64,000 nt of DNA from Anabas testudineus (Eukaryota; Chordata; Actinopteri; Anabantiformes; Anabantidae), in contig NC_046617.1 of the NCBI RefSeq assembly GCF_900324465.2, positions 15,313,223 to 15,377,222 of the forward strand, in the 5' to 3' direction. Shown here in pieces: positions 23,754 to 50,200 of this stretch; position 1 is the stretch's first letter; the number at the start of each line of letters is the position of its first letter. Below the pieces are notes generated by a model. The model was not told the origin of the DNA. It saw nothing but the letters and a program-made list of their open reading frames with translations, and searched no databases. The translations under genes and the position numbers were made by a program.

Positions 23754-24950
23754 GTTTGCCCTCAATAGAGATCACTGTGGCTACTAGTTGTTTTAATTTT
23801 ATCTACCTGTGTGTGGTTCAACTTCCTCCTCACGCTAGCTGAAAACAGTATCGCTTGCAACCCTATCACTTACTCACTTCTCTATTCTACTTCACAGAAG
23901 TCCCACTTGTTCACAAACACACATATTTCACTATGTAATAATGAAATGAAAGGACACACGCAAACACAATGGCATCAGTGGGTGTAAATGTAATTTATTA
24001 CAGATATTTAAAACCCTTTTATTTTCATTTCACCCATTAACACGCATATGGCTGCCCCAAAACATACAGTTCCTTATTGTAAATCCTGGTAAAGAGAAGA
24101 ATGAGAAGAAACACTTTTATAGTTTTAAGGTGAGAGATGTGCGTTGCATGGCTGTCAATAGCATTATCTCTTGCTCTACAATGGCTCTAACGTCATAAAA
24201 ATATAATATGAAGGACAAAGCTCCATTTGAAAACCAGAAAAATAAAAATAAAAGCAGGTAGTCATAAATGATACACCTCGAGGACCATTTTGACAATACT
24301 AAATACAAAAATACATGGAAAATGTAAATCTCTCCATCCGTATCATGCACTCAAAACATACAAGAAACAGGTTAATAAATTAACACACAAAATAAACAAG
24401 AGCATGATACCCATGACCTTTCTAGTGTTAAATGTAGCACTGTTGCTTCTGGCTTGAGGTGACGTCTACAGGCCGGTCCTAAAATTCTTGAGGAATACAT
24501 ACATAATATACTGCATATACACATCTATGAACAGATTCAGTCCCTTTGTGGCTGCCTCTCTCTGGTCTGCAACCATCTAACTAATAATACTGACCTGAGA
24601 TCAGCTGAAAAACATCTGGTGACTACTAGTGTCCGATCTGGACTAGAGTAGAGCAACAGAATGTTTGTGTTTACAAATTGACTGAGGAAGAGAAAGTAAT
24701 GTTTCAAATATAACAGTTCCCTTTGGCCAATAAACAAAAAACTTTATTTTTAAATGTATATAAAATGTACCTATTGTTTTCACCATTAGATTCTTGCCAT
24801 GTTGCACTGTGGGAACAGGATGAGATGGATTTTGGGCAATGCACCTTGTTGGTTGGTCAGTTGTTTTTTTTTTTTTGTTTGTTTTAGTCTTTCAGGTAAG
24901 AGGAGAGAACAGAGTCAACAGAGAGACAGAGGGAGGAAGTAGCTGTCAGA

Positions 24951-37353
<12,403 letters not shown>

Positions 37354-38960
37354 GTTTAGGCTTGCTTCCCTCTACAGAAAACACAGCCTTTATTGTCTCA
37401 TGAAGTCCTCTGGATATCGTCCGCTTCCAGCACCTCACCTAGCTCCAGGCCTGCCGCTGTCAAACTCCCGGCGCCTTTGTAGGGCAAAACGGACGGACCG
37501 CGCTCGTCTCTCCTTCGGGTTTTCTACGCGCCCTCTCTCAATTTACGCCTTACCAGCTCAGCAGAAATGCAATTTAAAAACTCGTCTTTGTCACATGCCC
37601 CTATAATTTCATGTTAGTCACAGCATTCAGCGGTTGTACAGCACTTTGCAGCCGATGTTGGAGGAGCATGCCCGACCTCAAGTACCCGGCAACTACAGCA
37701 ACAAGGATGGGACACACTTCTGCTGAAATTTGAAAACGCGTTATCCTTATCTCTGGAGCTACAGAGCAACAGCATCTGCCTCATGTCAAGTATTCTGTGT
37801 TTTGTTTTGTTTTTTCCATTTTATATTGATGCCTACATACATTTAAGTTTACTTTGCTTGTTTTTCACTAGATATTTTTTTACTGTCTTATTTATTTTGC
37901 TTGTTTGCCTCATAAATGTTAAACTGTTAAAAGGTTTTTCCTCTCAGAGGTCTCACATATCCTTGTTTTCTGTCTAGGATAACAAAGCAAAGCTGAAGAC
38001 TTATTTCCATCTTGTAAAAAAAAACAATCAATGCAGGATTTCACTGTACCATCAAATTTGAATAACAAATACAGTATAAATCTTTAGCAACAACATTGGC
38101 AGTACACAGATACACACACACATAAAAAATACATACTTTAACTTCCAAATTTTCCATCAAACATTTTTTATAAAACAGTTCTAAATACTGGTAACTAGTT
38201 TCATTTTTACACAATATAATCTAAAGAAATATGTTGGCACTGAACCTCACGAAGCACAAAGCGGAACAACTATTATTATTCACCTCTTCCCCGACATCAC
38301 TCTTCAGATCTGCTGGGTGTTAAGTTAGAGTAGGATAATGCACGGATGACGTAGATGAAGTAAAACCATGGAAGGGTTCATCCAGTGGAAGACTATGCTA
38401 ATTAATAATTCTGATTAAATTGTTATTTAATTTTCTTGTCATAGGGTCATTTATGACTTTATCAGGAAATTCTAAATATAAAAATATAAAAATGACATTC
38501 ATTGATTGTAACCTCTTTTATAACAGTGTGCAAAAAAACTGTACTTTTAAAAAATATATGATCTGTGAGTTTTAGATCCAGTGTCAGTTTTCTTCTAATC
38601 CACACTGTGGCACACTTAGAGTCACGGTTGATGACAACGTGGTGAACAGTCAGCATTGATGATGAGTGCAGTGACAGCAGGTCACAGGACACAGTAGTTC
38701 AGTCCTCTGTGTTTTTAAAAGCTGCAGTCTTCACACCATCATCTTGTTGTCATCACACCTCTCTGTAGTTTATCGCTTGTACTTGATGTTGGCTTCAACT
38801 GGAATAGGACATAGCTATTAACTGGATGGATAAACCTTTGTGCATTAAATTTTATACATACATACATCCCCCCTTAGCATTAGCATGTGACTTTAGTAAA
38901 CATTTTACATGCAAAACATCATTTTTGAGTATTGTCACTGTCACAGACCTAGTCAATGCT
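37354..38960. other. rhot1 upstream region and adap2 downstream gap
   Basis: The first 300 bases are CpG-rich (CTCCCGGCGCC, ACGGACCGCGCTCG) and fit the rhot1 5'UTR and promoter. From 37780 on the sequence is AT-rich with no coding signal that I can support. Confidence 0.5.
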
Positions 38961-38967
38961 AAACTAG

Positions 38968-38971
<4 letters not shown>

Positions 38972-39032
<61 letters not shown>
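38972..39032. repeat. (TA)n microsatellite
   Basis: About 30 uninterrupted TA units, 57 bases beyond the adap2 stop on the downstream side of that - strand gene. Confidence 0.95.
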
Positions 39033-39038
<6 letters not shown>

Positions 39039-39088
39039 CTGAAGTGCTAAAGAGTGTTGCGTGATAGATGTGATTACACAGGATGCTG

Positions 39089-39094
39089 TTTATT
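39089..39094 (-). terminator. Poly(A) signal overlapping the adap2 stop codon
   Basis: On the - strand the last lysine codon and stop read AAATAAACAG, so AATAAA (39094-39089) contains the stop TAA (39092-39090). If used, the 3'UTR would be about 20 bases and end before the TA repeat. Confidence 0.5.
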
Positions 39095-42000
39095 TCTGCT
39101 TACTGGTATAATCCTGTGGCGCCATGGGCCTGGACATGACCTGTTTGAGTGCGTCCATCCACTCTTTTTGCTCCCTCTCCTTCTCACACATCAAGATAAA
39201 TTGTCGGTCCGGTGTCTCCACCATAACACCACAGTTCCACTTGTTTCCCCGAGCATACTTTGGAACGCACTCCTTCACAGAGTAACCCTTCGTCTCTGTG
39301 CCGATGAAAATTGCCCCCAACTCTTCTGCATCCTAGATTCAAACATACCAGTGGTTAAAGTGTTTGAGAAACCTCGTTATAGCAGTAAGCAGCACTAGAT
39401 GAGAACAAGAAGAGCCTCTCTCCTCACCAGCTGGCCTTTGAAGTATAGCAACTTCCTGTTCTGAGAGTCCAAAATAAACCACCTCTTTTTGAACGCCTCC
39501 TTTTGCTGTTAAAACACATTTATTGTAAACAGAAAAAAAGTGAGAATTCATTTGAATATTTTCGATCAAACCACAATTTCCCCAACTATTTTTATAAAAC
39601 CTTTTTCTACTGTATGTATCATTCGTGTGTGTGTGTAGTAAGAGGAACAGAAACATATATTCAAATATATATGTACTACACAGAAACCTAACAGGTCTTT
39701 TACTGAACTCTGGCTCAGTGCATATTTACTGTAAGTCAATTTTGCAGTACTATAATTATTATAATTATTAACACCTTATTTTTAACCTAACTTACCAATG
39801 GCCCTGTCTTCTCCATGTATCCTTCTTTGAGGTAGTTTCTTGTTATCTTTGGTATCAGCTGACAAAAAGACAGTAAAGGTACATGTGTGTTACGCTTTAA
39901 AATATACAAGCAAAAAGTTGTTGTTGTTTTTTTAATCACAGTTAAAAAATGAGATTTAACTGAATTTACTGTGAATTAACTATTCATAGATGTGGCAACA
40001 CTTTGTCATTTCATCTGTTTTTTTAAAGGCCTTACATTTACCTCGTCATCATTTCCAGTCGGGTATGCTGTCTTCAGGTATGCATAGCGAGCAGCACGAA
40101 TGGCGTTGTACCATGAGACTATTTCCTAGAGTAGAAGAAGAAGTCCTGAGCTTTCCCACTGCCCAAAAGCCTAAAAACTGTAATCCCACTGGTTATATTT
40201 TTAAATGATCATGCAGTCCCACCTGAGGACTTTCGTGATAAACGTAGAGGTTCCTGGTGTGATCGTCCTCTTGGTAGGTGAGCTGCAGCCCATGAGGATG
40301 ACCAATCTTCTCGGGTTGAAAGGTGGCATTCAGGTCTTTGATGGCAATTATAGCTTTGGGGCCTTTGGACTCCTAAATAACAAATAAGTAATTGTGCATT
40401 TCAGAGCTGGTAGAAAGGATACAGCTATTAGATTCAATTCATGGGCTGCTGTATGTGCATTTTAGCAGCATTCATTTAGTGTAAATGAAGGTGACAACAG
40501 GTACAATATGGAAGCAAAAGCAAGACGACCCCCACAACTCAACTACTGTCTCTCAAATGGGAATTAATCCCTCAAGAGAGTCCAGAATATAATAATAAAT
40601 ATTCATATCAAGTCCAAGGTCCAAAGCAAAGTGGGGGAAATTGAGTGAAATAGCAATCTGTGGCATCTGAGCCTGTGTTCTACCCATTCAGTGATGAACT
40701 CATCTCCTCATCTGTAATTGGTATTTAGTATTAAATTGTTGTCGTTTCCTTCACATTAAACACAAAAGGAACATTTCACCTCCACGTGTTGCAGTGTTTA
40801 GAAATGGTAGCTGCACTCGAAACAAACATGTTGCACATATAAGTCATAAAGTGCAGTAAAATTGTGTCAGGGCTGCAGAGAACTCACATTTTCTTTGTTG
40901 TAGTACGTCAGGGTGAATTCTCTGTCTGACAGAACAAACTTCCTCTTCAGAAACTGTGCGTTGTCTTTTCCTTTCTTCCACAGCATTCCTTCATAATAAC
41001 CTGGAGTCAAACCAAGAAACTATGTGAGACACTGGACTTACGCAAAGTGAAGATTTTTGTTTCTTGTGCAGACATTTTGGAAAGACTAATTATCTGGCCA
41101 GTTTTCACTTCCCGATTCTTTCTTTATATGAAGAACAGGTTTTTCTTGCACAGTTCTGCGTGTGTATGAGGAACCACATATTTACATTTGTCTTACACCA
41201 GACAGACTAATATTTGTGTTTTATGGTACAGTGTGTTTAGAATACAGTGATCACCTATGGTATATGCGACTGGTGGATACTGGATTTCTCCTGTGAATTC
41301 CATCCTCTCATATTTAGCCCGGATCCACTGATCTCTCAGGACGCTGCAATTCAAGGACAAATATAAAAATAGTGTAGATAGCCAAAACGAAGTGCTGCTG
41401 TGACATAAGGTGTCACTACAGGATCTATTAGGCTTTGATCCATCAGCAGGAAGTCATCCATATTTCACTTCTACAGTTGATAGTTGCACTTCTCTCTATT
41501 TTTTGGCTGTGTCATGTCAGCGGTCTCTTATTGGTCACAAACACTGGCACCCACACAACCAAAAATTCCATTATGGAGACATCGTATAGTAACAAAGATA
41601 GTTTTGTGAAGAGTGTCACCATCCTGGAAAAATACTTACACACAGTCATTTTGCCGGGGGCGGTAGTAGTACACAGGAACAGCTTTCTCATACAAAGTTC
41701 GGACTCTGGCGTTGCCATTGGATTTCATGAACTTCCCAGGTCCCAAAAAAGATTAGCAAGTAAAGATTACATATCACCAAGAGTTAATGGGTTGTAATAG
41801 CTGTAATGAAACAGGTGGGGGACACAATAAAGCTGCCTCTACCTCCACCAGTTCATCTTCCCAGAAGTCCAACTTTATGGATTTGACCCGGCTGGACAGG
41901 CTGCGATGGATGCCGGAGCAGTTGAGACACACAAACACACCCACTTTGTAGGATGCCCAGTCTGGATCTGTAGTGTGCAGAGGGGGAGAGATTCAAATGC

Positions 42001-42823
42001 AACAAGTTGTACTGACAAAGCAAGAAAGTGACAGACAATCTTACTGGTTTGTTGTAATACAAAAAAAGAAATGCCTGGTTGTGTCCTATTGTCATGTTTC
42101 TGTCTATGAGATCATTTACCCGACTAAACTTATCAGACGGTTTTCATTTACATAAACGATAAAACTGTCCAGGAAAACAGAGGGATCTACATCACGAATG
42201 ATAATTGTGTAGCATAACTTTGTCTTTCTTTACTCCCCACCCAAACTCCACCCAAACCAGCTCTAGCAGTAAAATGCTAATTACACACTGGTGCACCAGC
42301 AGTCGTCTGATAATGTAGGCCACTAATACCCATACAGGGGAAAATATTCTGTGTAAGTATTCTTCTTGTGTTGGTTAATACTTTAACACTTTTATAAGTA
42401 CTATTATCTAATACCACCCCTGTGATCTACCTTTAACACGATTTGAAATGCTGAACTTTTACTTGTTATGATCACTTTTTCTATAAGTAGAGGCCAATTA
42501 GGGTTATTAATTACAAAATACTCTTTTAACTGTAGCATAATTTAAGTTGAATCTAATAAACAGAAACAGATCTGATTATATTTAGTGATATTAATATTAA
42601 AAGAATAAATCAGATTGAAGATAAAAAAAAAGCACTTCAGCCGAATAATGATAAGAATAAATGCTGGTTTTACGCACCAGTTAAATCGTGATAACCAGTG
42701 AACTGATTTAACTGATTTTGGCACTGATTGCTTACCAGGCGCGCCGCAATCAGCGCAGCGACTGTTGTCCGGCTGCTTCAGCAGTTCCAGTAAGATCTTT
42801 TTGTTTCTCTCACGGTTTGCCAT
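39090..42823 (-). CDS. adap2: ArfGAP with dual PH domains 2
   Basis: Ten coding exons: 42823 to about 42738, 41968-41855, 41735-41640, 41345-41250, 41000-40890, 40375-40225, 40125-40042, 39857-39797, 39506-39427 and 39332-39090. The start is MANRERNKKILLELLKQPDN. The ArfGAP zinc finger shows CADC and CLNC with the arginine finger in SGIHRSL. PH1 begins near YYEGMLWKKGKDNAQFLKRK and PH2 near YLKEGYMEKTGPLQKEAFKK, ending KEREQKEWMDALKQVM. The order matches the centaurin-alpha family, which binds phosphoinositides and stimulates GTP hydrolysis on Arf6 at the plasma membrane. ADAP2 rather than ADAP1 is chosen because it neighbours atad5, as in human 17q11.2. Confidence 0.95.
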
Positions 42824-43947
42824 TTTGGTACAAAATCGCGGTCTCTCCTCACACGACAGTAAATCCCGCCATCGAAATTGAGCATGTTGGTCACATAGTT
42901 TCACTTGTGTCGAAACGGAACACTGGAAAAAAAAAAAAAAAAGCTCTATATAAAAAGTGGAACTTGTTGTAGAGACTTTCTAGATGTCACAACACACTGT
43001 ACATGTGGCCCTCCTTCCTCTGGAGCGCCTCCATCTGCTCTATGAGAAAACAATATAATCTGTACTTTTATCTCTAGGGGCTGTCCTTCATTCACGGTGC
43101 TCTTCCTGCTGTTTTATTTATTTAGAAAACCGGTCTACCCACTGTGCAGATACCACAGCATGCCATTAACTTCAGGCTGTGACGTCACACAAACTAATTA
43201 AACTATTAACGCCACACACTGTACATTAGGTCACATAAACAGTGGAATAAATTTAGGATCAGACTGTCAAATATTTTATTCTTGGTTTTGATAAACCTTT
43301 ATTTGGACACAACCAAAACAAAAGAAAAACCCCACTGTGAGTAATGTGTACATATTTAATGTTGAAAATAAAAAAAATAAAAAAAATCTATGTGTCATCG
43401 TGAGGGTGACAAATGAGAAGTTTCTATTAAAAGATTTCTGCCTTTTATGAACATGAACAGAACCAAGATCCTGAGTGCATCAACAGTAATTTGGGTGGAG
43501 ACATTTTACACACAGCCTTTACCAATACAAGAGCAATTTCTATTTTACACGTTAATCTCTTACAAATTATTGATTCATACTTGCTCCTTAAAAGCAAATT
43601 CTACTTGATAAAAAAAAACTTTGCAAGATGCGAATTGATTTGATTAGAGGCTACAAAACACTACTGTACAAAAAATAAAAACACTGTAGCACCACTTAAT
43701 CATATAAAGTATTAACATTCAGTGCAATGTTTGAAAGCACCAAAAGTGCTGAATCAGTTCTGTATTCAGTGATTCAGTCATTTCCATCTTGGAGGAAATT
43801 CATGGAAACTTCAGACCGTTCACTGTGATCTGCTAACCACTTCATCTCAGGTCAGGATCAGATCACAAAACAAAAGGCAACACCTTTCTATTGCCAGACT
43901 GCCAGCCTCTGTGTGATAATGTGAACATGTCTAGTATTTTCCGTGGT
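42824..43947. other. adap2 promoter region and atad5 3'UTR
   Basis: Left part: adap2 5'UTR/promoter. Right part: atad5 3'UTR, with - strand AATAAA near 43307 and 43276. The space between the two transcripts is probably under 500 bases. No other gene is seen. Confidence 0.5.
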
Positions 43948-44200
43948 TTAGGGAAAGTCTTTAGCAAGATGTTGTAGAGTACTCTTGTCCAGTCCAAGGT
44001 GGATTGCGTCGAGGTAGTGCAGAAATCTAGAGGAAAAACAAACAGACACAAAAACACAGCTCAGAGTTATCTGTAGTCATTAGTATTCACGTACACTTTA
44101 ACACATTTATTTGCAGCTCAACATCTATACGCTTGGTGTCACAACAGTAATAAAACCAACATCACTTGAGCAAACCACATCCTGTTCGTTCAAGCCAAGA

Positions 44201-44244
<44 letters not shown>

Positions 44245-47200
44245 CCAACTGAAAACCCAATAATGACTTTTGCATGCTCACCTCCGTTTAACTTTGCCCT
44301 GCTCCTTCAGCTGCTCTGATCTGCAAATGGTGCGAAGTGTTGGCAGGTAGTCTAGAGCAGCTGCTGCTCTGTTTCCAAAAGTACCAACCAGGCCTCTCAG
44401 CATGAGGCTCTCCATCACCTCTCTCCTCTCCAGCACCTGCCTGGAGTACATTAAATCACATTAGCTTTCTTTGAACTGAATATTAATGAATTCTTTGCAG
44501 ATTTACATTGACAAACAAGGCCTAACGTTAAAGAGAGAGTAATAAGACTCACTGTGGTTGACAGGGATTGTCTTGAGTGAAGCTGTAACCTTCACAATGA
44601 GAGACCACTGGGAGGGTGAGTGCTGCTGCAGCCTCTTTTCTCAGCTCCCCTTCCAGTTTTTGGGCTTTGTCCCAGGCCTCTGCGACAGAAGCTTGACATC
44701 TGTGGAAGCTCAGCAACTCCACAGCGGCCTGGATCTCCAACCCACGCTCTTCCCTCACCCAGCTCCCTCTTTCACTCTCAACCCTTGACTCATCTGTCAT
44801 CCCGTCTTTTAACACTGCACAAACTGGTGACGTTCGTCTGTGAATATTGCTCCCTTCTGGATGAACAAACAAGGAAGTGTCTATGTAGGACATGTTGTCT
44901 AAAAAGTCAGCTACTGATTCTAGACATTGGGAAACTGGGAGATTTTTTAGCCTCTCCTCAGGAGAAAGAGGTTTCCTTTTCATAGTTTCAGAAACTAAAC
45001 TTTCTTTGACTTGCTCCTTTGCCTGAGGAGCACCCTGTGGCTTGCAGAGAGACAGGAAACTATCCTCTGAGTCTGAGTCACTGTGCAGTCCATTCTGATC
45101 AGGTAGACAGTGTCGCCTTTTGTTCTTCTTCATTCTACTGGAAACTTTAACTGGACTGCCATCGTCTGAGTAATCGGCTGACTCAGCTGTGTGCAATAAC
45201 CTTGTATGGGATGGAAGCATGTCGGGCTGTAGGCAGCTGGATGACAGTGGCTCTTTTGGGTGAACAGAAGGATGGATTTGCGATAGAGAAGCAAATTGAT
45301 CCAGTTTATGGGTAGAGGTAGCCAGCGGTGTACGTGGTAGAGGTAAGAGAGTCTCCATGTTGGAATAGAGTAGGTCCACCCCTCGTCGCCTGCTGTCTGT
45401 CAGCAGTTTCCAGCAAACCGCCTCCTCCTCTGGCTTCTGCTGACATGTACCCAATCAGAATAGTATAATTAGTAAAGAATACTATGATTGTACTGAAGAA
45501 ATCTTAATGAGGCTAAAACATGGTGACTCATTTAGACTTAGTTTTATTATGTGCTTGTACGTGGATGGGGTAAATTATAGGTTTACCCTGAGCAGCTCCC
45601 AGATGTCTCTTTGAGGTTCTATGTTCAACAGGCCCAGCCTTGTCTCAGTGCAGCCGGTGTCACAGGAAGGCAGAGTGGATGGGACAGCCTCTGCACACAA
45701 GGTCGTGTCTGCTGCTTCTCCATCAGTCTCTGGCTTTAGTTCAGCTTTATACACAAATGAATAGAAAATAGATTAGGTTAAAAGATAATTCATAATAATT
45801 ACTTTACAGCTACAAAGTGCTTTTCAAACATGTCATGAGACTAATAAAATACTAACTATGTTGATTAAAAGCCATTTTAATTTTTTTCTGCTGACCTAAA
45901 TACGTGCACTTGTTTGGACAATGTGGTCTTAGCAGGTCAAAGACATAGTTTGGACATAATCTGCATACTTGCTTTGTGAGTGATTGGTAAAAGTTTGAAT
46001 TATTTCTAAAAGCAGAAGGAGGGACGATAAAATTGATTCCATAGTTCCAGTAAAACAGTTGTTCCCTTAGGTCAACAGAATGCAGAAATAGTTTTAAAAG
46101 ATACTTCCCAAATGATTAAAATAATAATTAAACATTTAAAAATGGCTGTCATCTAAAAATTATTAAAAACCTAGCAGTCTATAAATTCGTCCTCATCCTT
46201 ACTGTTTTTGCCAGTGTGTGTCAGTGGCCTGGGTATATGGCGACCCCCAGCGCTGCGGGTCCAGAACTGCAGCTGCAGTAAACTTTGCCTGATGTCGCAG
46301 CCATTGAGTCTGAGCAGAGAGGTGATGTCTGACAGGTCTGTCCTCATATCTTCAGCCAGACACAAAAGCTGCAGGTAGCTGCCCACATTTAACTGTAACA
46401 GAGTCAGAAGAAGACAAATGAAAATTATTGACATTTTATCATCACAAGCTCAAGCTATATTTAACTACCCACTCAATCTGCATGTGCTAACAGTGCTATG
46501 TTGATGAATCCTCTACTCACCACCGATGGTGTTTTGAAGTGGATTTCTTCAAAGTTACCATCAAACATTGTGCTGAAGGCAGGATCTGAAAATGTAAACA
46601 AATAAAATGAAACTTTTTTCAACTAAAATAAATAAATAAAAAACAGACTGAAGTATGAATAAATGCAGTCCAGTAAACAGGTAAGACGTCACCTGTGACT
46701 GTTCTCTTACTCACCACTGGTAGTGAGGATGACTGGCCTCTTGGTAGTGGTCATGAACGTCTTGATCGCAGCTAGAAACCCAGAGTCATCGTCAAAAATA
46801 ACATCCACTTCTTCAAACAGGATAAGTGAGGTAGCCATCTTCTTGCTCTGTTCTTCATTAGGCGTGGAGGCTGATGGTGATTTGACGGTGAGGTCTTTAT
46901 TTTTAATGGCAGCCTCATTTTCTTTAATGGCTTTCTTGGAAGAAGCTATGGACAGAAATGATGGATAGAGTATAAAAAGCTCAATACTTACTATTAAACA
47001 ACCTATAAGTAAAAACACTGACACATTAAAGGTGTATTTACCTGTTGGTTCAGTCTTCGCTGCGTTAGGTAGCTGCTTATTGGAGGTAGGTTTGAAGAAG
47101 TTAGCTAATGAAGTGGGGGCCAGACCTCCTCTTCTAGCACCTCTTGGTGACTGGGGAAGTTTTCTGGGAGAGGAAACTACTCTGCGCGGAGAGTTTACCT

Positions 47201-50200
47201 TTCCTAAAGGAAGAAAAAACAGTTGAAATACTCCTACTATAGACATAAACAAGCAAAAACAGATAATCTCAGAGGTCAATAGCGCGTGTGAGAGTCAGCT
47301 CTGTACATACTGGGAGAGGATCCAGGCCTGGCAGTGCCAGCACTGCTGCTTGTGCCATAGCTGTTGAAGTAAGTGGGTTTGTGGGCGTTGACCCCCTGAC
47401 TGTCCACCTGGTGCGACTGAGTGGCTTCTTTCAACTGAGACAGAATAAGACGTCCACTCCGCTGAGATGAAGCATTCACCTCAAATACCTTCGGAGACCA
47501 GATGGTTGTTAGTAATTATGAGACTATCCATCCCAACGCACTGTTTTAAAATGCAGTTGGTGTATTTGTACCTTAAAGCCCAGCTCCTGAGCACAGGCAT
47601 ATACCGCAGCAGTTTTTCCCACTCCAGTGGGCCCTGTAATGAGCAGTGTATTACACAATGTGTCCTCGCCATCCTGTGAGTCCTCTTCTCCACAGTCCCA
47701 GTCAGAGTCTGCACACAAAAGGCCATCATCCAGTCATGAACAGTGAGACAAGAATATGAAGAGAAAACAAGATCAGTATTTCTGTCTAATCTCCCACCAT
47801 TGCTGCCTTCCTCCTGTTTCTTGTCTTTCTGCTTTTTTCTCTCCTCTCGGTCTGCACGAAGTTTCCATTCCTTCAGCCAACTGTACAAAAAGGGGAAAAT
47901 GAAATACTTTCCCCCGAAGTCCTGATATAGTTTTTTTTTTTTTTTGTATACAGCAAGTACATTTACCACTGTTTTTATAGTGATACTGTGAAATTAGAGC
48001 ACCTCACCTGTGTAGTCTCTTAACTGAGGCACTGTTGTCTAAAATATCACTGGAGTGCTGGGGTTGATATTTATCTGTCCACAACACATCTTCTTTCACC
48101 ACTTCTGTTGAACAAAGAGCAGAGCTTCAGAAAAATGTTTGCCTTATAAAAATTACTACAGTATACTGCAAAAACATGAGTGAAAAACAGTGATGTCTGT
48201 TTCAATACATTTAAATAGGGTATATTTAATTGTTGATTGCAAACGTGCACTGACCCATGACTTATTAGACTAATAGCTAAGAATCTCTCATTAAATCAGA
48301 CTAGGTTAGGTATTATGTATTTGTTATCTTTGTTACCTTTTTTCCCAGTGTCCTCTCCCAGTAATTCATCTACAATAATAACAGAGTCATCTGTGGATGG
48401 GACCTCAGGCTTGGACCTCTGCAATCGTCTCGTGCGACCTCCCCTTTTTGTTCGCTCTAGCTCAGGTGTGGAAATATCCTCTTGCGAACTGCTGGCCCGC
48501 TGTTTCTTTGCCACCTTCACTGCGTTTGCTCCTTCATCATCTATCCTTTTCCTCTTTCCTCCTATTGGTTCAGCTGGCAGTTGGGTGTTCTTAAGTCTGG
48601 ATGGTTCTAGCTCTAGTAGGTAAAATACAGCGGTTCCTGAGGTTTATTTTCATTTTATGCACTATTTCCATCTTTACTTTGGCTGACTTTTAAGACTGAC
48701 CTGCTGTATAGTGCTGCTGCTGGTGATCAGTGCGTCTCTTCAAGAAGCGAGTGATAAACATCTGAACAGGGAAGAGAGGATTAGAGGTGCTGATTTCCTC
48801 CATTAGAAGCTGCCGAACACTTTCCGAGATTTCAGGTCTCCAGCCCGAACCCTGAAAAGGAAAAATTCTATTAGTCAGTGTTATGTCTGCTGTAGAATCT
48901 TTTCTCATAGCATCACATCTGTTTTTGGGTTTTCTACCAAAAAATGAACAAATGTACAAACAAATTAGACAGAAGTTATGTTAATTATGTAATCAAATTC
49001 AAAGTAAGTCTATGTGCGCTGTCTGTAGTAACTGTAGTAAATTTTGTGACAGGCCATGACAATCATTTCAACATACCTGTTCACAGGGTGCTCTACAGGC
49101 GGGTTTGGTCTTCAAGCAAAACGAGCTGCTAACAGATGGTAGAGTGATGGATGTTTGGTTCCAAAGCTCTTCCAGATGACGCAGGAATGGAGACTCGGGC
49201 CATGGCAGACTCCAAAGAGTGCAACCTGTCAATAGATAACAAAAGAGTCTTAATAGACTAGTAAATCCCACACTGATCTGCACACAAAAGTGTTTTATAA
49301 TAAACAAAATAAATAGATAAACCCATCACATACTGATGACATGCATATTTTTAAGAAGGAACAGCCTACCAGTTGGTTGCTTCATGTGCACAACTGGTTG
49401 AAAGAAGGAACAGGAGAGGGAGTATGCCTCTTTGGTGGCAGCAGTCTTGGCTATCTGTTTTCTAAAAGACTCGGGCAGACCACTCTTTAAGAACTCTCTG
49501 CGTGCCCTGAACTGCTCATCATCCTGGGAGTTTTCAGAACCCTCACGACTGCTCTCATCAAAAATGGACACTTTCCGAGCAGTTTTCTCCTGGCCCAGAG
49601 AGGCCCCCTTTGAGCCTGTCACAAAAAGACAAAGCACATTTAGAGGATATTTCAACACATAACAACAAACCGGTGAACAATAACTTTTCCACAGAGTGGG
49701 GAAAAACTACCTGGGACAGACTTGCCATCTTTGCACGGTGGGGTGGCTCTGCCCAGAACATCATTTAGACTGCGTAAAGCCTTTTTACTCTTTTCGGGTG
49801 CTGTCTGAGTCTGGTCCTCCTCCACACAGATGACAGAATCCTGACAAAAGTTAGTGAAATGTAAATTTCAAAATCACAGCAATAGCATTTCTACTCACTC
49901 ATAATTCAATTTTCTACATACGTTTTGTCGTAGCTTTTTTCTGTCCATGTCTATGTTTAATGTCCGTATTTGGATCTTTTTAATCACACAGTAAAAACAA
50001 ACCTACATCAGGCCACAGTCAGCTGCTAAGCATTTAACAGTGGACTTACATGTGCAGTTTCCTGGGGTTATTTCACATCTCACAAGTAAAACTACTGACA
50101 AATTTAAGTACATTAAAGATTGAAAAATAGTTGTAAAGCTTGTACCTCATCTTCACAGTAGCTCTTCTTGATGCAGGCTTCATTTCGTGACGAACGCCTC

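Noticed and set aside
38826-39050. Open frame rich in Tyr-Ile repeats
   Set aside because: It is translation of the (TA)n microsatellite.
40410-40425. GTATCCTTT on the - strand, a U12-like donor
   Set aside because: It lies just upstream of an adap2 acceptor, not at an exon end, so it cannot serve as the donor of that intron.
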